Shown here one piece after another: positions 43,061-52,011 of a stretch of DNA of 64,000 nt. Source of the DNA: Bacillota bacterium (GTDB lineage: Bacteria > Bacillota > Dethiobacteria > DTU022 > PWGO01); NCBI GenBank assembly GCA_012518215.1, contig JAAYSV010000003.1, positions 1-64,000 on the forward strand, read 5' to 3'. Both the position numbers and the translations under genes were made by a program. Numbering within the stretch: the stretch's first letter is position 1; each line of letters starts with the position of its first letter. Below the pieces are notes generated by a model. The model saw only the letters and a list, made by a program, of their open reading frames with translations, made no database searches and was not told where the DNA came from.

Positions 43061-44278
43061 ATGCCGATCTATATCTACCGGGCCAGGGATTGGCAGGGCC
43101 GGACACACAAGGGTTTTCATCATGCCGAGGGTTTGCATGAGGCCATCAATTATCTGCGCCGACGGAAATTGGTCATCATTGATATAAGGGAACGTTCGTC
43201 GATGATTCCCGTTACGGGCTCATGGACGAAGGGCCTTTCATGGAGAAGGATCGGGCCGCGCGATTACATGCTCTTCTGCCGCCACTTTGCCACGATGATC
43301 TCCGCCGGCCTGACCGTCGTCAGAAGCTTGCAGATACTGCGCGATGGGGAGGGCAACGGAACTTTGAAACGGACGATCGGGGCACTGGTTCCACACATCG
43401 AGAGCGGGAGTACCCTGGCCGGGGCGATGGGGGATTACCCGGAGGTATTTCCCACCATGATGGTCAAGACGATAGCTGCCGCAGAGGCCGGCGGTATTCT
43501 GGGCGAGGTGCTGGAGCGCCTGGCCGTGCATTACGAGAAGCAGAGCAGCCTTGAGGAAAAGGTTCGCGGGGCGATGATCTACCCCCTTGTTGTGGCTTTC
43601 GTGGCCCTTCTGGTCATGGCGACGATGTTCCTCTATATCCTGCCAGCCTTCGGCAGCATGTTCTCCAACATGAACATCGAGCTGCCGTTGATCACGCGGG
43701 CAGTCATGGGGGTGGGTGATTTTCTGGGCTACCACCGCTATCCCATCCTGGCCCTGGTGGTTGCTGTGGCATTGTCCTTTCTCGTGTCACTGAAGACCGA
43801 GCGGGGAAAGGAGCTTGCGGCCTTCCTTAAATTGAAGACACCCATCTTTGCTCCCAACTACAAAAGGATGATCTGGGCCCGTTTTGCACGGACCATGAGC
43901 AGCTTGCTTGGTAGCGGAATGAACATCATCACCGCCCTGGAGATGGGTAAAGAGATAATCGGCAATCGTATCCACGGCCGCGCACTGGAAAGGGTTGGCC
44001 GGGACATTGCCGCCGGTTGCACACTGGCCGAATCGCTGGAGAGGAGCGGCCTCTTTCCGGCGATGATGGTGGAGATGGTCCGGATTGGGGAGGAAACTGG
44101 CAATCTGGAAAAGATGCTTGCGCACGCGGCCGATCTGCTGGAACGCGAATTGATCTACACCATGGATCGCCTGACGACGATAATCGAACCGGCCATCATT
44201 GTTTTCGTGGGTTTCTTCGTGGGGCTGATGGTCTTTGCGATCATCCTGCCACTCTTCAGTATCTACGAGGGGATTTGA
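43061..44278 (+). CDS. pilC: Type IV pilus inner-membrane platform protein PilC (GspF family)
   Basis: The 405-residue protein has two GspF repeats: DYMLFCRHFATMISAGLTVV near 65 and RMIWARFARTMSSLLGSGMN near 270. Membrane segments follow each (VVAFVALLVMATMFLYILP and a C-terminal IIVFVGFFVGLMVFAIILP). PilC links the ATPases PilB and PilT to the growing pilus. The ATG at 43061 has GGAGG six bases upstream. Confidence 0.94.
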   Translation: MPIYIYRARDWQGRTHKGFHHAEGLHEAINYLRRRKLVIIDIRERSSMIPVTGSWTKGLSWRRIGPRDYMLFCRHFATMISAGLTVVRSLQILRDGEGNGTLKRTIGALVPHIESGSTLAGAMGDYPEVFPTMMVKTIAAAEAGGILGEVLERLAVHYEKQSSLEEKVRGAMIYPLVVAFVALLVMATMFLYILPAFGSMFSNMNIELPLITRAVMGVGDFLGYHRYPILALVVAVALSFLVSLKTERGKELAAFLKLKTPIFAPNYKRMIWARFARTMSSLLGSGMNIITALEMGKEIIGNRIHGRALERVGRDIAAGCTLAESLERSGLFPAMMVEMVRIGEETGNLEKMLAHAADLLERELIYTMDRLTTIIEPAIIVFVGFFVGLMVFAIILPLFSIYEGI

Positions 44279-44293
44279 GAATAATCAGGGGAG

Positions 44294-44659
44294 GTGTTGG
44301 GTATCAGAAGAAAGAAAATTGTTGCCGGGGAGAAGGGTTTCACCCTGGTAGAGTTGCTGATTGTGCTGGGGATCATAGCCGTCCTGGCCACGGTGGCGAT
44401 GTTGTCTTTCGGGGGGCGCGTCGATGAAGCTCGTCAGAGCGTGGAGAAGGTCAACATTACCGTTATCCAGGGGGCAGTGGATCTTTACTATCATGACCAG
44501 AAAAAGTATCCGGAAACACTGGAAGATCTCTACGATGCGAATCAGAACGGGGGGCCCTACATACGGACTCCGCTGGAAGATCTTCAAGAAGGCGGCGTGG
44601 AATACGTGATCAACCAGTTGACTGGCAAAGTAACGGTCAAACCGGTTGAAAGCGGCTAG
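44294..44659 (+). CDS. Major pseudopilin (type II secretion GspG / type IV pilin-like)
   Basis: The 121-residue protein carries a class III signal with cleavage before Phe in EKGFTLVELLIVLGIIAVLA, a helical spine and a short C-terminal part with ALDLYYHDQ-like GspG features (IQGAVDLYYHDQKKYPETLE), PYIRTPLEDL and VKP at the end. This resembles GspG/ComGC-like major pilins. GTG (44294) or the adjacent TTG (44297) is the start; both overlap the GGGGAGG ribosome site closely, so the start is uncertain. It should be processed by the prepilin peptidase encoded next. Confidence 0.85.
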   Translation: MLGIRRKKIVAGEKGFTLVELLIVLGIIAVLATVAMLSFGGRVDEARQSVEKVNITVIQGAVDLYYHDQKKYPETLEDLYDANQNGGPYIRTPLEDLQEGGVEYVINQLTGKVTVKPVESG

Positions 44660-44825
44660 CATGGCCTGACGGGGCGGCGGCGATTTCCATTCCCGATCGA
44701 GGCGTTCCATGCGATCATGATGGCATCGAAAGCCACAGGGCGATTTTCTTCCGTCCCTGCTGCAGGTGGATGGTGTATAATATCAAGCGTGAGCCGGATC
44801 GTTTTTCAATTCACGAAATGAGAGA

Positions 44826-45599
44826 ATGAGGATGTTCTACTTCTACACGGCAGTTTGGTTCATCGTGGGCCTGGCAGTCGGCAGTTTTGCCAACGTGGTG
44901 ATCTACCGCTTTCCTCGCGGGATCTCCCTGGTCAAAACCCGTTCCTGCTGCCCGTCCTGTAAGAACCGCCTGGTTGCCCGGGAATTGATCCCCCTGCTGG
45001 GTTATCTGCTCTGCCGTGGCCGTTGTCGGCACTGCCGGGCCAGAATCAGTCCGCGCTATTTTCTGATCGAACTGGCCACCGGCCTCCTGTTCGTGGCCGT
45101 TGTTCACCGTACCGGCGCCAACCCGGAGGCGCTGGGGCTCCTTTTTTTGCTCTGCCTGTTGCTGATCATTTCCTTCATCGATATCGATTTCCAGCGCATC
45201 CCCAATGTTCTTCTGGGTATCGGGCTGGCAGCAGGGATCATCTTCAAACTCCTTGACCCCGCCGGACGCACATTGCCCTCGTGGATCGAGGCCGGATGGG
45301 GGATGCTGCTGGGCGGCGGAATCATGCTGCTCATCTACATCGGGGCACGCGGCGCGATAGGGGCCGGTGATCTGAAACTGATGATCATGATCGGTTTCTT
45401 CGTGGGGAAAATCGGAGTCCTGGCGGCGATGATGATGGGTTTTATCCTCGGCGGTGCTTACGGGCTGGTGATGATCGCGTTGCGCCGGCTTGACAGAAAG
45501 GATATGATCCCCTTCGGCCCTTTTCTCTCCCTGGGGGCGGCCATCCAGGTATTTTTCGGGGAGCAGATATTGCAATGGCTGGGGTTGAATTATTTTTAA
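44826..45599 (+). CDS. pilD: Prepilin peptidase (PilD/GspO)
   Basis: The 257-residue membrane Asp protease has the N-terminal methyltransferase-like part with two zinc pairs CPSC and CRHC, and the peptidase part with catalytic Asp residues in FIDIDFQRIPN and GAGDLKLM. Eight or so membrane segments are visible. It cuts and N-methylates the pilins of this locus. A GAGA precedes the ATG. A lone TATAAT at 44776-44781 lies in the 166-bp gap before it, without a -35. Confidence 0.94.
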   Translation: MRMFYFYTAVWFIVGLAVGSFANVVIYRFPRGISLVKTRSCCPSCKNRLVARELIPLLGYLLCRGRCRHCRARISPRYFLIELATGLLFVAVVHRTGANPEALGLLFLLCLLLIISFIDIDFQRIPNVLLGIGLAAGIIFKLLDPAGRTLPSWIEAGWGMLLGGGIMLLIYIGARGAIGAGDLKLMIMIGFFVGKIGVLAAMMMGFILGGAYGLVMIALRRLDRKDMIPFGPFLSLGAAIQVFFGEQILQWLGLNYF

Positions 45600-45626
45600 A
45601 CCGTGAAGCGGGATGTGGTGAGAGTG

Positions 45627-46091
45627 ATGGCGGTCAAAAAAGATTTCCGTCGGCTATGCCGGGCCATTGCCGATGCACGGGGATTCTCTCTGGTGGAGGC
45701 TCTTGTGGCGCTGGCGGTGCTCGGGATCCTGGCCCCCGCCGTTGTCGGCATTTTCGTGGGGGGCAACAGTTTTCTGCACACTGCCGCTGATCGGACTGCA
45801 GCCGTCAAAATAGCGCAGGAACGGATTGAAGAGATCAAAAGCGAAGGTTTCGCTGCCATTGATACGGGGATGCTGGCCACGGGGGAACTGATATCCGAGG
45901 ATTACGGCTGCATCGATGGGTACGCCGGCTACAGGAGAACGACGATGATCAGCCCGGAGGAGATGAACTTGCCGGGTGTGGACATATCATTGACCGGAGT
46001 CCGTATCACGGTCACCGTTTACTGGAATGGGCGGGAGGACCCCCGGGAGGAGAGGGCTATCGAACAGCAGGCACGGATGGCCCGTCGATGA
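45627..46091 (+). CDS. Prepilin-type minor pilin (PilV/GspI-like)
   Basis: A 154-residue protein with the class III signal RGFSLVEALVALAVLGILAP and a small globular C-terminus. The SLVEALVALAVLGI form is typical of GspI/PilV minor pilins that prime assembly. The ATG at 45627 gives a natural leader; the frame extends back to a GTG at 45603. It lies 27 bp after pilD. Confidence 0.8.
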   Translation: MAVKKDFRRLCRAIADARGFSLVEALVALAVLGILAPAVVGIFVGGNSFLHTAADRTAAVKIAQERIEEIKSEGFAAIDTGMLATGELISEDYGCIDGYAGYRRTTMISPEEMNLPGVDISLTGVRITVTVYWNGREDPREERAIEQQARMARR

Positions 46092-46245
46092 CCGCCCCGT
46101 GATACGGGGGCGGAATGAACCGCGGGAAAACGGGCCTCCGCACTTCACGATGGCGGGCGGTGGAGGGGGGCAACATGCTGCAAACACGACCTGCCAATCC
46201 CACCGCGCTTTTTTTGCTGATTGACCCTGCAGTAACCGCCGTCAA

Positions 46246-46274
46246 TTGACATTATTTTTGGCCTGCAATATAAT
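46246..46274 (+). promoter_or_regulatory. Perfect consensus sigma-A promoter inside the pilus block
   Basis: TTGACA (46246-46251), exactly 17 bp, TATAAT (46269-46274). It would drive the second half of the locus, from the PilW-like pilin through pilM-pilN-pilO and probably aroK-aroQ. Confidence 0.8.
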
Positions 46275-46283
46275 TACTGCAGG
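46262..46283. promoter_or_regulatory. Inverted repeat bracketing the -10 (CCTGCA-N10-TGCAGG)
   Basis: Perfect 6-bp arms enclose the TATAAT of the promoter above, so a protein bound here would shut it off. No regulator gene lies in the locus. Confidence 0.55.
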
Positions 46284-46366
46284 AAAAAAATGCCCGATAT
46301 GTTACAAATAGGCAGAACATGCGTTGTTGAAAACTGCAGCAATATGTTTCATGCGGCGGTGGATCG

Positions 46367-46972
46367 ATGACTGGATACAAAAAGAAAATGTGGCAACGTA
46401 TTGTTGACGAACGGGCCCTGACCATGGTCGAGCTTCTCATTGCCATGGCCCTCACCGGATTGATTGCGGCAGGCGCCTACTCCCTGTATTTCATGGGTAT
46501 CGTGAGTTGGGAAAGGGGTGTGGAGGCCAGGGAGAATCTGCAGAGCGTGCGCATGGCCTTGAGGGAGATAGAGCAGGACCTCCGCCATGCGGAATGGGTC
46601 TGGATCGGTGAAGGATGGGAAGAGGCCTGGCACCTGGAAGATTGTCTGCAGCCGGGTAGTGGCGATCAGGTTCATTACGGTTTCTACGGGGACCTCTACG
46701 CGGGTGAATACCGACCCCACTTTACCTTCTATACCGTACGGCTTTGGAACGACACCCTTTATCTGCACAAGAATGCCGTATTGACGGAGTTGAGGGATAT
46801 CTACCCCATTTACAAAGCCCCTTTACCGTTGGCCGACAACATCATGGAGATCAGCTTCCGTTACGGTGACGAGAGGGAAAACAGGATTCTCATTTCTATC
46901 ACCGCTGCCAGGGGTGGCGGCCGCACCGTTACGCTTACAGGCAATATCCTTAGACGAAACATGTTGCACTGA
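46367..46972 (+). CDS. Prepilin-type minor pilin (PilW/GspJ-like)
   Basis: In this 201-residue protein the class III signal reads RALTMVELLIAMALTGLIAA, with M in place of the usual L before VELL. The helix and QSVRMALREIEQDLRHAEWVW are typical of PilW/GspJ minor pilins, followed by a beta-rich domain. It is the first gene after the internal promoter. Confidence 0.82.
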   Translation: MTGYKKKMWQRIVDERALTMVELLIAMALTGLIAAGAYSLYFMGIVSWERGVEARENLQSVRMALREIEQDLRHAEWVWIGEGWEEAWHLEDCLQPGSGDQVHYGFYGDLYAGEYRPHFTFYTVRLWNDTLYLHKNAVLTELRDIYPIYKAPLPLADNIMEISFRYGDERENRILISITAARGGGRTVTLTGNILRRNMLH

Positions 46973-46996
46973 CAATGGGGTCGGGGGCAAAGGGAC

Positions 46997-48514
46997 GTGT
47001 GCATTTTGTGTAAAAAGAATCACGGAGAAAGAAAGGGAAGCCCGAACCTCGAAAATGGAGCGGTGCTGGCCCTGACCCTGATCATCGGGGCGGCGGCAGC
47101 ACTTGTGGGATTGGCCCTGATGCAATATGCGCTTGCCGAAATGCGCACGGCACAGGAATTTGCCGCTGCCCAGGATCTATTCTACGTGGCAGAAGCGGGA
47201 ATAGAGAACGGGATGGCCGTGCTGCAGGGGGATCCCCACCGCCGTGAACCGATCAGCGCGTATGCGGACCCGGCCCGTCCCGGACAGGGATCGTTCCAGG
47301 TTATCTTCCTGCGCCAGGACAGTAGCTACGACGGGTATTTACCACGTGGCTACAGTAGCCTTTCCCAGCTCACGGACGAACAGGTCCTGATCCGTTCCCG
47401 GGGGATCATCAAGAAAAAAAAACAGGAAAGGACTTTTGATCTGTGGGTGCTGGCGGAGAGGGAACCTCTTTACACCAAGGCCCTTTTTGCCCGGGACATG
47501 CTGCACCTCAAGGGGGTGTCCCCGGAGGAAGGGGGCGGCCCGGGAACGGCGGGAATTCATGGCAACGTGCACATTGACAGGCGGCTTCATCTGGAGCATG
47601 CCGATTGGACAGATGTGATATTGTTCAGAAAGGCATCGCCCACGCAGGCCGCCGGGCCTTCCCTGTCTTACAGTTCGGGCGTTACCATTCCTCGCAGGGT
47701 CAATTGGGACACGGGCGGGGGGGAGTTGCATGTCCATGTGGAAGCGGACGGGCCAGCACAGGGAAATATATTTCTGCCCGGCGGGGGCTCTGGAGGCGAG
47801 GGGGCGTACTACCGTGTTTACTCTCCCCCGACGTCGTACCGAAGGCACATTCCCGAGAGTGTCGGTTTTGGGCCGGTACCCCGCCTGGATTTCCCATGTG
47901 AAGATTTCAAAAAATCTTTTCTGGAAAAGATGGAGGCTTCTTCCGGCGGCGGAATGGATCCGATCATCGAGCGCCCGGGAGGGGAAGTCTGGAACAACGA
48001 CAACATTCATTTCTACAACGGGAAGGTGACCCACGTAGACGGCGACCTGACCATTGAAAATACCATTGGCAGCGATGGCTGTCCCGTCAATCCACTTTCC
48101 TTCGATGGGGTTATCTTTGTCGATGGCCTGCTCACCCTTCGTCATTACCGTGCTGCCGGTATTCCCGAAGGCAGCGAGCAGCTTGTCGGGGGTATCATCC
48201 ATGCCCGTGAGATAAGGTGCCTCCACGATGCGGAGATACCCCCCGATGCGGGGGACACATTTCTGGAGATAAGGGGCCTTTGCATTGCCGAGGATATTTT
48301 CAGCATGGCATCTGCCCCCCGGGGGGAGGGCGGGGCTGTCGATTACCGGAAGGTTCACGGGACGGTTGTGGCCGGGGAAATATTCTTGCAGGGTCCGCAT
48401 ACCGCCGTTTGCCAGGGGGATCTTCATGAACTGATCCCTGATTACAGATCCTGCCTTCCACCGGATCGATATGTTGTTCGCCAGTGGTTCAAGCCCTATC
48501 TGATGGAAGATTGA
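46997..48514 (+). CDS. PilX-like minor pilin with large C-terminal domain
   Basis: The 505-residue protein has a short N-terminal leader, a membrane segment (VLALTLIIGAAAALVGLALM, ~24-43) and the PilX-like stretch EFAAAQDLFYVAEAGIENGM. It lacks the canonical G-F-T-L-V-E cleavage site. Residues ~60-505 form a long beta-rich exported domain with GIHGNVHIDRRLHLEHA and VDGLLTLRHYRAAG. Position and N-terminus suggest a pilus-tip or adhesin-like component, comparable in size and place to PilX/PilY-type proteins; no known adhesin domain is recognised. It starts with GTG, whose ribosome site is unclear. Confidence 0.7.
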   Translation: MCILCKKNHGERKGSPNLENGAVLALTLIIGAAAALVGLALMQYALAEMRTAQEFAAAQDLFYVAEAGIENGMAVLQGDPHRREPISAYADPARPGQGSFQVIFLRQDSSYDGYLPRGYSSLSQLTDEQVLIRSRGIIKKKKQERTFDLWVLAEREPLYTKALFARDMLHLKGVSPEEGGGPGTAGIHGNVHIDRRLHLEHADWTDVILFRKASPTQAAGPSLSYSSGVTIPRRVNWDTGGGELHVHVEADGPAQGNIFLPGGGSGGEGAYYRVYSPPTSYRRHIPESVGFGPVPRLDFPCEDFKKSFLEKMEASSGGGMDPIIERPGGEVWNNDNIHFYNGKVTHVDGDLTIENTIGSDGCPVNPLSFDGVIFVDGLLTLRHYRAAGIPEGSEQLVGGIIHAREIRCLHDAEIPPDAGDTFLEIRGLCIAEDIFSMASAPRGEGGAVDYRKVHGTVVAGEIFLQGPHTAVCQGDLHELIPDYRSCLPPDRYVVRQWFKPYLMED

Positions 48515-48615
48515 ACCCGATGGCGTTGGCATTCACGGTATAGATTGTCGGGAAATCCCGGTTTCCGGCGTGAGGATGCCAGCAAGGCCGACTGCATTTC
48601 AGGGGTGATCGAAGG

Positions 48616-49659
48616 ATGTTGCGTTGGAGTTCCCGTTTCGGGAAAAATTTTTCTCCCGTGGGCCTGGACCTGGGGACGGTGCAGATAAAATTGATCCAAT
48701 TCCGCCTGGAGAGGGGACGCATCGCGGTTCATCGGCGGGGTGTTTTTCCCCTGAAGGAAGGTGTCATCGTTCATGGGCGGGTTGCCGACGGCGTTGCTCT
48801 CCGACATCAGTTGCGGCAGATCTTTGCGGAGATGAGATTGAAAAGAAGGGACTCATTTCTCTGTATCGGGAATGATACGGTCATTGTCCGTTCCTTCACC
48901 TTGCCGGCAATGCCCGCGGCGGAAATCCCCGCCGCGGTGCGCTGGGAGGCATTGAAATATCATCCAAACCCCGCGGCGATGACCACCGATTACATCGTGA
49001 CGGGGAAAAAAAAGTTGGATGGTAAGCGCATCATCGAGACCAGGATCATTTCCGTGCCCCGGGAGATCGTGGATGGCTACCTCGGTGCGGTCAGGGATGC
49101 GGGTTTCAATCCTGTCGGCGTGGAGATCGAACCGCTGGCCCTCTGCCGGGCTGTTCGTTTCTTCAATGCCAACGGAAAGGGCAGGAAGTTGCTGCTTGAT
49201 ATTGGCGGAGAGAAGAGCATGCTGGTCATGATGGAGAACGGCTGCTATCTTTATTCACGGATATTGAAAATCGGGGCGCGGGATATGCATGCCCCCGTTA
49301 CTGATTGCCGCAGCGCCACGGTGGAGAAAGTGGCGGAAGGGGGCATGCCCTATGGCGTTGGGGAAGAACCGCCCGGCAGCCTGGCGGCGCGGGTTTATCA
49401 TGCCCTGGAGTATTATCATTACCGGATGCCGGAGAGGGACGATGGCAAGATCGGGGAGTTGTTGCTATTTGGCGGCGGTGCGGTCAGGGCCCGCGCTTCC
49501 TTTGTTGGTGATGAAAGGATACCTTCGCCGACCGTTTTCACCTTTCGCAAGGATGGCGGCCTGTTGCATGAATCCGGTTTCTCCGGCGGGGATGACCATC
49601 TGTTCGGCGTGGCCGGTGGCCTGGCTCTCAGGGGGTGGGTAGATGAAAAAGGATATTGA
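48616..49659 (+). CDS. pilM: Type IV pilus assembly protein PilM
   Basis: The 347-residue actin-like cytoplasmic protein has VGLDLGTVQIKLIQF, FLCIGNDTVIVRSFTLPAMP, the central LLLDIGGEKSMLVMM and the late LLLFGGGAVRA. PilM binds the cytoplasmic tail of PilN to form the alignment ring that connects the motor to the membrane. Its end overlaps pilN by 17 bases. Confidence 0.92.
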   Translation: MLRWSSRFGKNFSPVGLDLGTVQIKLIQFRLERGRIAVHRRGVFPLKEGVIVHGRVADGVALRHQLRQIFAEMRLKRRDSFLCIGNDTVIVRSFTLPAMPAAEIPAAVRWEALKYHPNPAAMTTDYIVTGKKKLDGKRIIETRIISVPREIVDGYLGAVRDAGFNPVGVEIEPLALCRAVRFFNANGKGRKLLLDIGGEKSMLVMMENGCYLYSRILKIGARDMHAPVTDCRSATVEKVAEGGMPYGVGEEPPGSLAARVYHALEYYHYRMPERDDGKIGELLLFGGGAVRARASFVGDERIPSPTVFTFRKDGGLLHESGFSGGDDHLFGVAGGLALRGWVDEKGY

Positions 49660-50242
49660 TCTGGCAAAAGGAGTGTTGCCAGCGCCGACCGGATGGAAAC
49701 GTTTTCTCCCGGTGGCAACTTCTTTGCTTCTGCTCCTGTTGCTCATGGTCGCTATATATCATTATCTCTCGTTGTACCGGGTGGAACTGGCGGAAAGGAC
49801 GTCTGCTGCCGCGGCGGAGAATGAAAAGCTGTTTCAGAAGGCCGAGCCGCTGATCATGGCCGAGATGGAAATAGAAAAAAACATGGCGGAGCTAGCTTTC
49901 ATTGAAGAATTGAACGGGAAGAAAACCGGCTGGAGCAAACTGTTTGAAGATATCCACGCTACGGCTTCCGGGATAACGGAAGTTGACCTGTTTACCGTGA
50001 CCGAGGGGGAAAGAATGATCATCGAGGGGCGCGCTCCCTCCCTGGAGGCGGTGGCTGAATTGATAAATTTGCTACAGGAACAGTTGCCCTGCCTGCATGA
50101 TCTTCGGCTTGAAAATGCGGGGCACGGGGCCGGGGGAGGCGGGGAACAGCGCCTGTTTATTTATCCGGATGAGGAAACTTCGGATGTATACAGGTTCAGA
50201 TTGTCTTGCGAAATGGGTGAGGGGGGGGGCAGGGGGCGTTGA
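49643..50242 (+). CDS. pilN: Type IV pilus assembly protein PilN
   Basis: The 199-residue bitopic protein starts MKKDIDLAKGVLPAPTGWKR, has one membrane segment (FLPVATSLLLLLLLMVAIYHYLS without gaps) and a coiled-coil then ferredoxin-like periplasmic-side domain. In family members the N-terminal tail binds PilM. It overlaps pilM upstream and pilO downstream, typical of the pilMNO set. Confidence 0.85.
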   Translation: MKKDIDLAKGVLPAPTGWKRFLPVATSLLLLLLLMVAIYHYLSLYRVELAERTSAAAAENEKLFQKAEPLIMAEMEIEKNMAELAFIEELNGKKTGWSKLFEDIHATASGITEVDLFTVTEGERMIIEGRAPSLEAVAELINLLQEQLPCLHDLRLENAGHGAGGGGEQRLFIYPDEETSDVYRFRLSCEMGEGGGRGR

Positions 50243-50871
50243 TGCCGATTCTCCGGCCGGGCGGGAAAGTGGCCACCCTGGTTTTTATCGCGGGCACCGT
50301 GCTGATACTGATTGTCGGAGCATGGTTCTTCCGGCCGCTGGTCGTTGACCTGAAGGAACTTCTTGCCGAGGAGTCCTTGCTGGAAGAGCGGCGTCTTGAA
50401 CTCGAGTGCCGCCTTCCGGATGCGGAGGAAATCGAAAGACGGCATGCCGAGAACAGCGAGAAACTGGCAAATCTTTCAGCCAGGATTGCGGATGAGGACA
50501 ACCTTTCTGACCTTTTTTCCCGTTTTGACAGGACTCTCTCCTCTTCCGACATCACTGTTTCCCGGGTAAAAATTACTTTTTCGGAAGGTAAGGGCGCGGG
50601 AAGTTTTGACTCCTATGATGTTGAATTGTCTGCCACCGCGGCGTTGGAAATGACCTTGCTTGAGCTGCTGAAAGAGATCGAAGATTTTCCCTATCTGTCC
50701 CTTGTCCGGAATATATCTCTTCGGGGCGGCCAACCTCCGGATGGGGTTGAGAGGGGCGAGGGGGCTTTTTCGGATTCCCGTCCTCGCTTGCAGGTGCTCT
50801 TCTCCCTGGTTGCCTCGCTACCGGAACAATCATCCTCAACGGAGGCGGATGACGATGAACACGGGCCATGA
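50242..50871 (+). CDS. pilO: PilO-like pilus assembly protein
   Basis: This 209-residue protein has a short basic N-terminus, one membrane segment ([18 protein letters not shown]), a coiled coil (ESLLEERRLELECRLPDAEE) and an alpha/beta domain. Family, size and place right after pilN support PilO. A TTG directly before the ATG is an alternative start. Monoderm cells have no PilP/PilQ, and none is seen here. Confidence 0.8.
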   Translation: MPILRPGGKVATLVFIAGTVLILIVGAWFFRPLVVDLKELLAEESLLEERRLELECRLPDAEEIERRHAENSEKLANLSARIADEDNLSDLFSRFDRTLSSSDITVSRVKITFSEGKGAGSFDSYDVELSATAALEMTLLELLKEIEDFPYLSLVRNISLRGGQPPDGVERGEGAFSDSRPRLQVLFSLVASLPEQSSSTEADDDEHGP

Positions 50872-51361
50872 TCATTCCCCGCAGTTGCAGTGCGAAAATG
50901 ACGGCGGTTTCACCCTGGTGGAACTTCTCATCGTGGTTTTCATCATCGGGCTGGTTGGCCTGATCGTTCTTCCCTCGCCCGGACAGTCACATGGGCAGCG
51001 GGAATTGGATCGGGCGGCGCGCCTTCTGGTTGCAGATATGACCATGGTTCAGCAGGCGGCTATCGCCCACGGAAAGACCTGCCGCATGGAATTTTCCACG
51101 GGGACGCAGAACCGATATACGATCTGCATACCGGGAGAAAATACAACAAAGAGGTTGCCGGAGGGGATCAAAATCTGCGCCAACAATTTCCCCATCACCG
51201 AACCGGGCGCCTACCGCCTGCTCTCTTTCAATCGACGGGGCGCTCCCAATCGTGCCGGGACCGTTGCCCTGGAAGATGAACGCGGCAGCTGTCTTTACAT
51301 CATCGTTTTCCTCTCCACGGGGAGGATCCGCATTTCGGAAGATCCTCCCGAAAATTGGTAG
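50855..51361 (+). CDS. Prepilin-type minor pseudopilin (GspH/FimT-like)
   Basis: In this 168-residue protein the class III signal is GGFTLVELLIVVFIIGLVGL, then a FimT/GspH-type domain (ELDRAARLLVADMTMVQQAA). The start at 50855 was chosen because GGAGG (50841-50845) precedes it by nine bases; the frame is open much further upstream inside pilO and would overlap it by 170 bases, so the long form is rejected. It overlaps the end of pilO by 17 bases. Confidence 0.85.
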   Translation: MNTGHDHSPQLQCENDGGFTLVELLIVVFIIGLVGLIVLPSPGQSHGQRELDRAARLLVADMTMVQQAAIAHGKTCRMEFSTGTQNRYTICIPGENTTKRLPEGIKICANNFPITEPGAYRLLSFNRRGAPNRAGTVALEDERGSCLYIIVFLSTGRIRISEDPPENW

Positions 51362-51434
51362 AGGAAAAAGCATATCTTTCCAGAATAAATAAAATAAGGA
51401 CCGGAACATTTTACCCATGGAGAGGTACATGAAT

Positions 51435-51980
51435 ATGATCATTGCCAACAGGGACATCATATTGACAGGTTTTATGGGAACGGGAAAGAGTGCGGTTGGA
51501 AAAAGCCTCGCCGATCTGATGGGTCGCACTTTTTTGGATACAGATACCGAGGTGGAACGTGTTGCCCGGAAAACGATAGCTGCCCTCTTTGCCGAGGACG
51601 GAGAAAATCATTTCCGCCGTCTGGAGACCAGGGCCATCGAGGAATTGGAGCGTTACCCGCGCGGCGAACTGGTCATTGCAACCGGCGGCGGGGCTATCCT
51701 GCTGGAAAGAAACCGCCGCCTTCTACAGGCGCGGGGGCCGGTTGTTCTCCTGCGTGCCACGCCGGAGGAGATATATCGGCGAATATACGGGGCGGGAGAT
51801 GGACCGGAACGGCCGCTTCTTGATGTGGATGATCCCCGGGAGCGCATCGAGGAACTGCTGTCCCGGCGCGAGCCTCTGTACATGAACCTTGCCACCGTGA
51901 CCATTTTGACCGATGGGAAGACGCCCGGGGAGTCTGCCCGGGAGATATGTGCAGCGCTGGAGATCGATTTCCCGGAATAA
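51435..51980 (+). CDS. aroK: Shikimate kinase
   Basis: The 181-residue P-loop kinase has [20 protein letters not shown] (Walker A), DTDTEVER with the shikimate-binding Asp, [29 protein letters not shown] and [17 protein letters not shown] in the lid region. It makes shikimate-3-phosphate. Three close ATGs exist (51417, 51429, 51435); the last is best spaced from AGAGG. It belongs with aroE and aroQ. Confidence 0.93.
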   Translation: MIIANRDIILTGFMGTGKSAVGKSLADLMGRTFLDTDTEVERVARKTIAALFAEDGENHFRRLETRAIEELERYPRGELVIATGGGAILLERNRRLLQARGPVVLLRATPEEIYRRIYGAGDGPERPLLDVDDPRERIEELLSRREPLYMNLATVTILTDGKTPGESAREICAALEIDFPE

Positions 51981-52011
51981 CATAATTCATAGAAACAGGA
52001 GGGTGCACAGA

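Larger units (their letters stand above)
46092..46366. other. 275-bp gap within the pilus block
   Basis: No gene. It begins with a GC-rich hairpin-like stretch (CCGCCCCGTGATACGGGGGCGG, perfect CCGCCCC/GGGGCGG type arms near 46091-46112), a possible terminator of the upstream transcript, and ends with the consensus promoter at 46246-46274. Confidence 0.5.

Noticed and set aside
47339-48532. 397-codon minus-strand frame opposite the PilX-like gene
   Set aside because: The plus frame has a membrane helix, PilX-like N-terminus and operon position; the minus frame has nothing recognisable.
50702-50854. Long form of the GspH-like pseudopilin
   Set aside because: It would overlap pilO by 170 bases and put 51 unrelated residues before the class III signal; GGAGG-spaced ATG 50855 explains the gene better.
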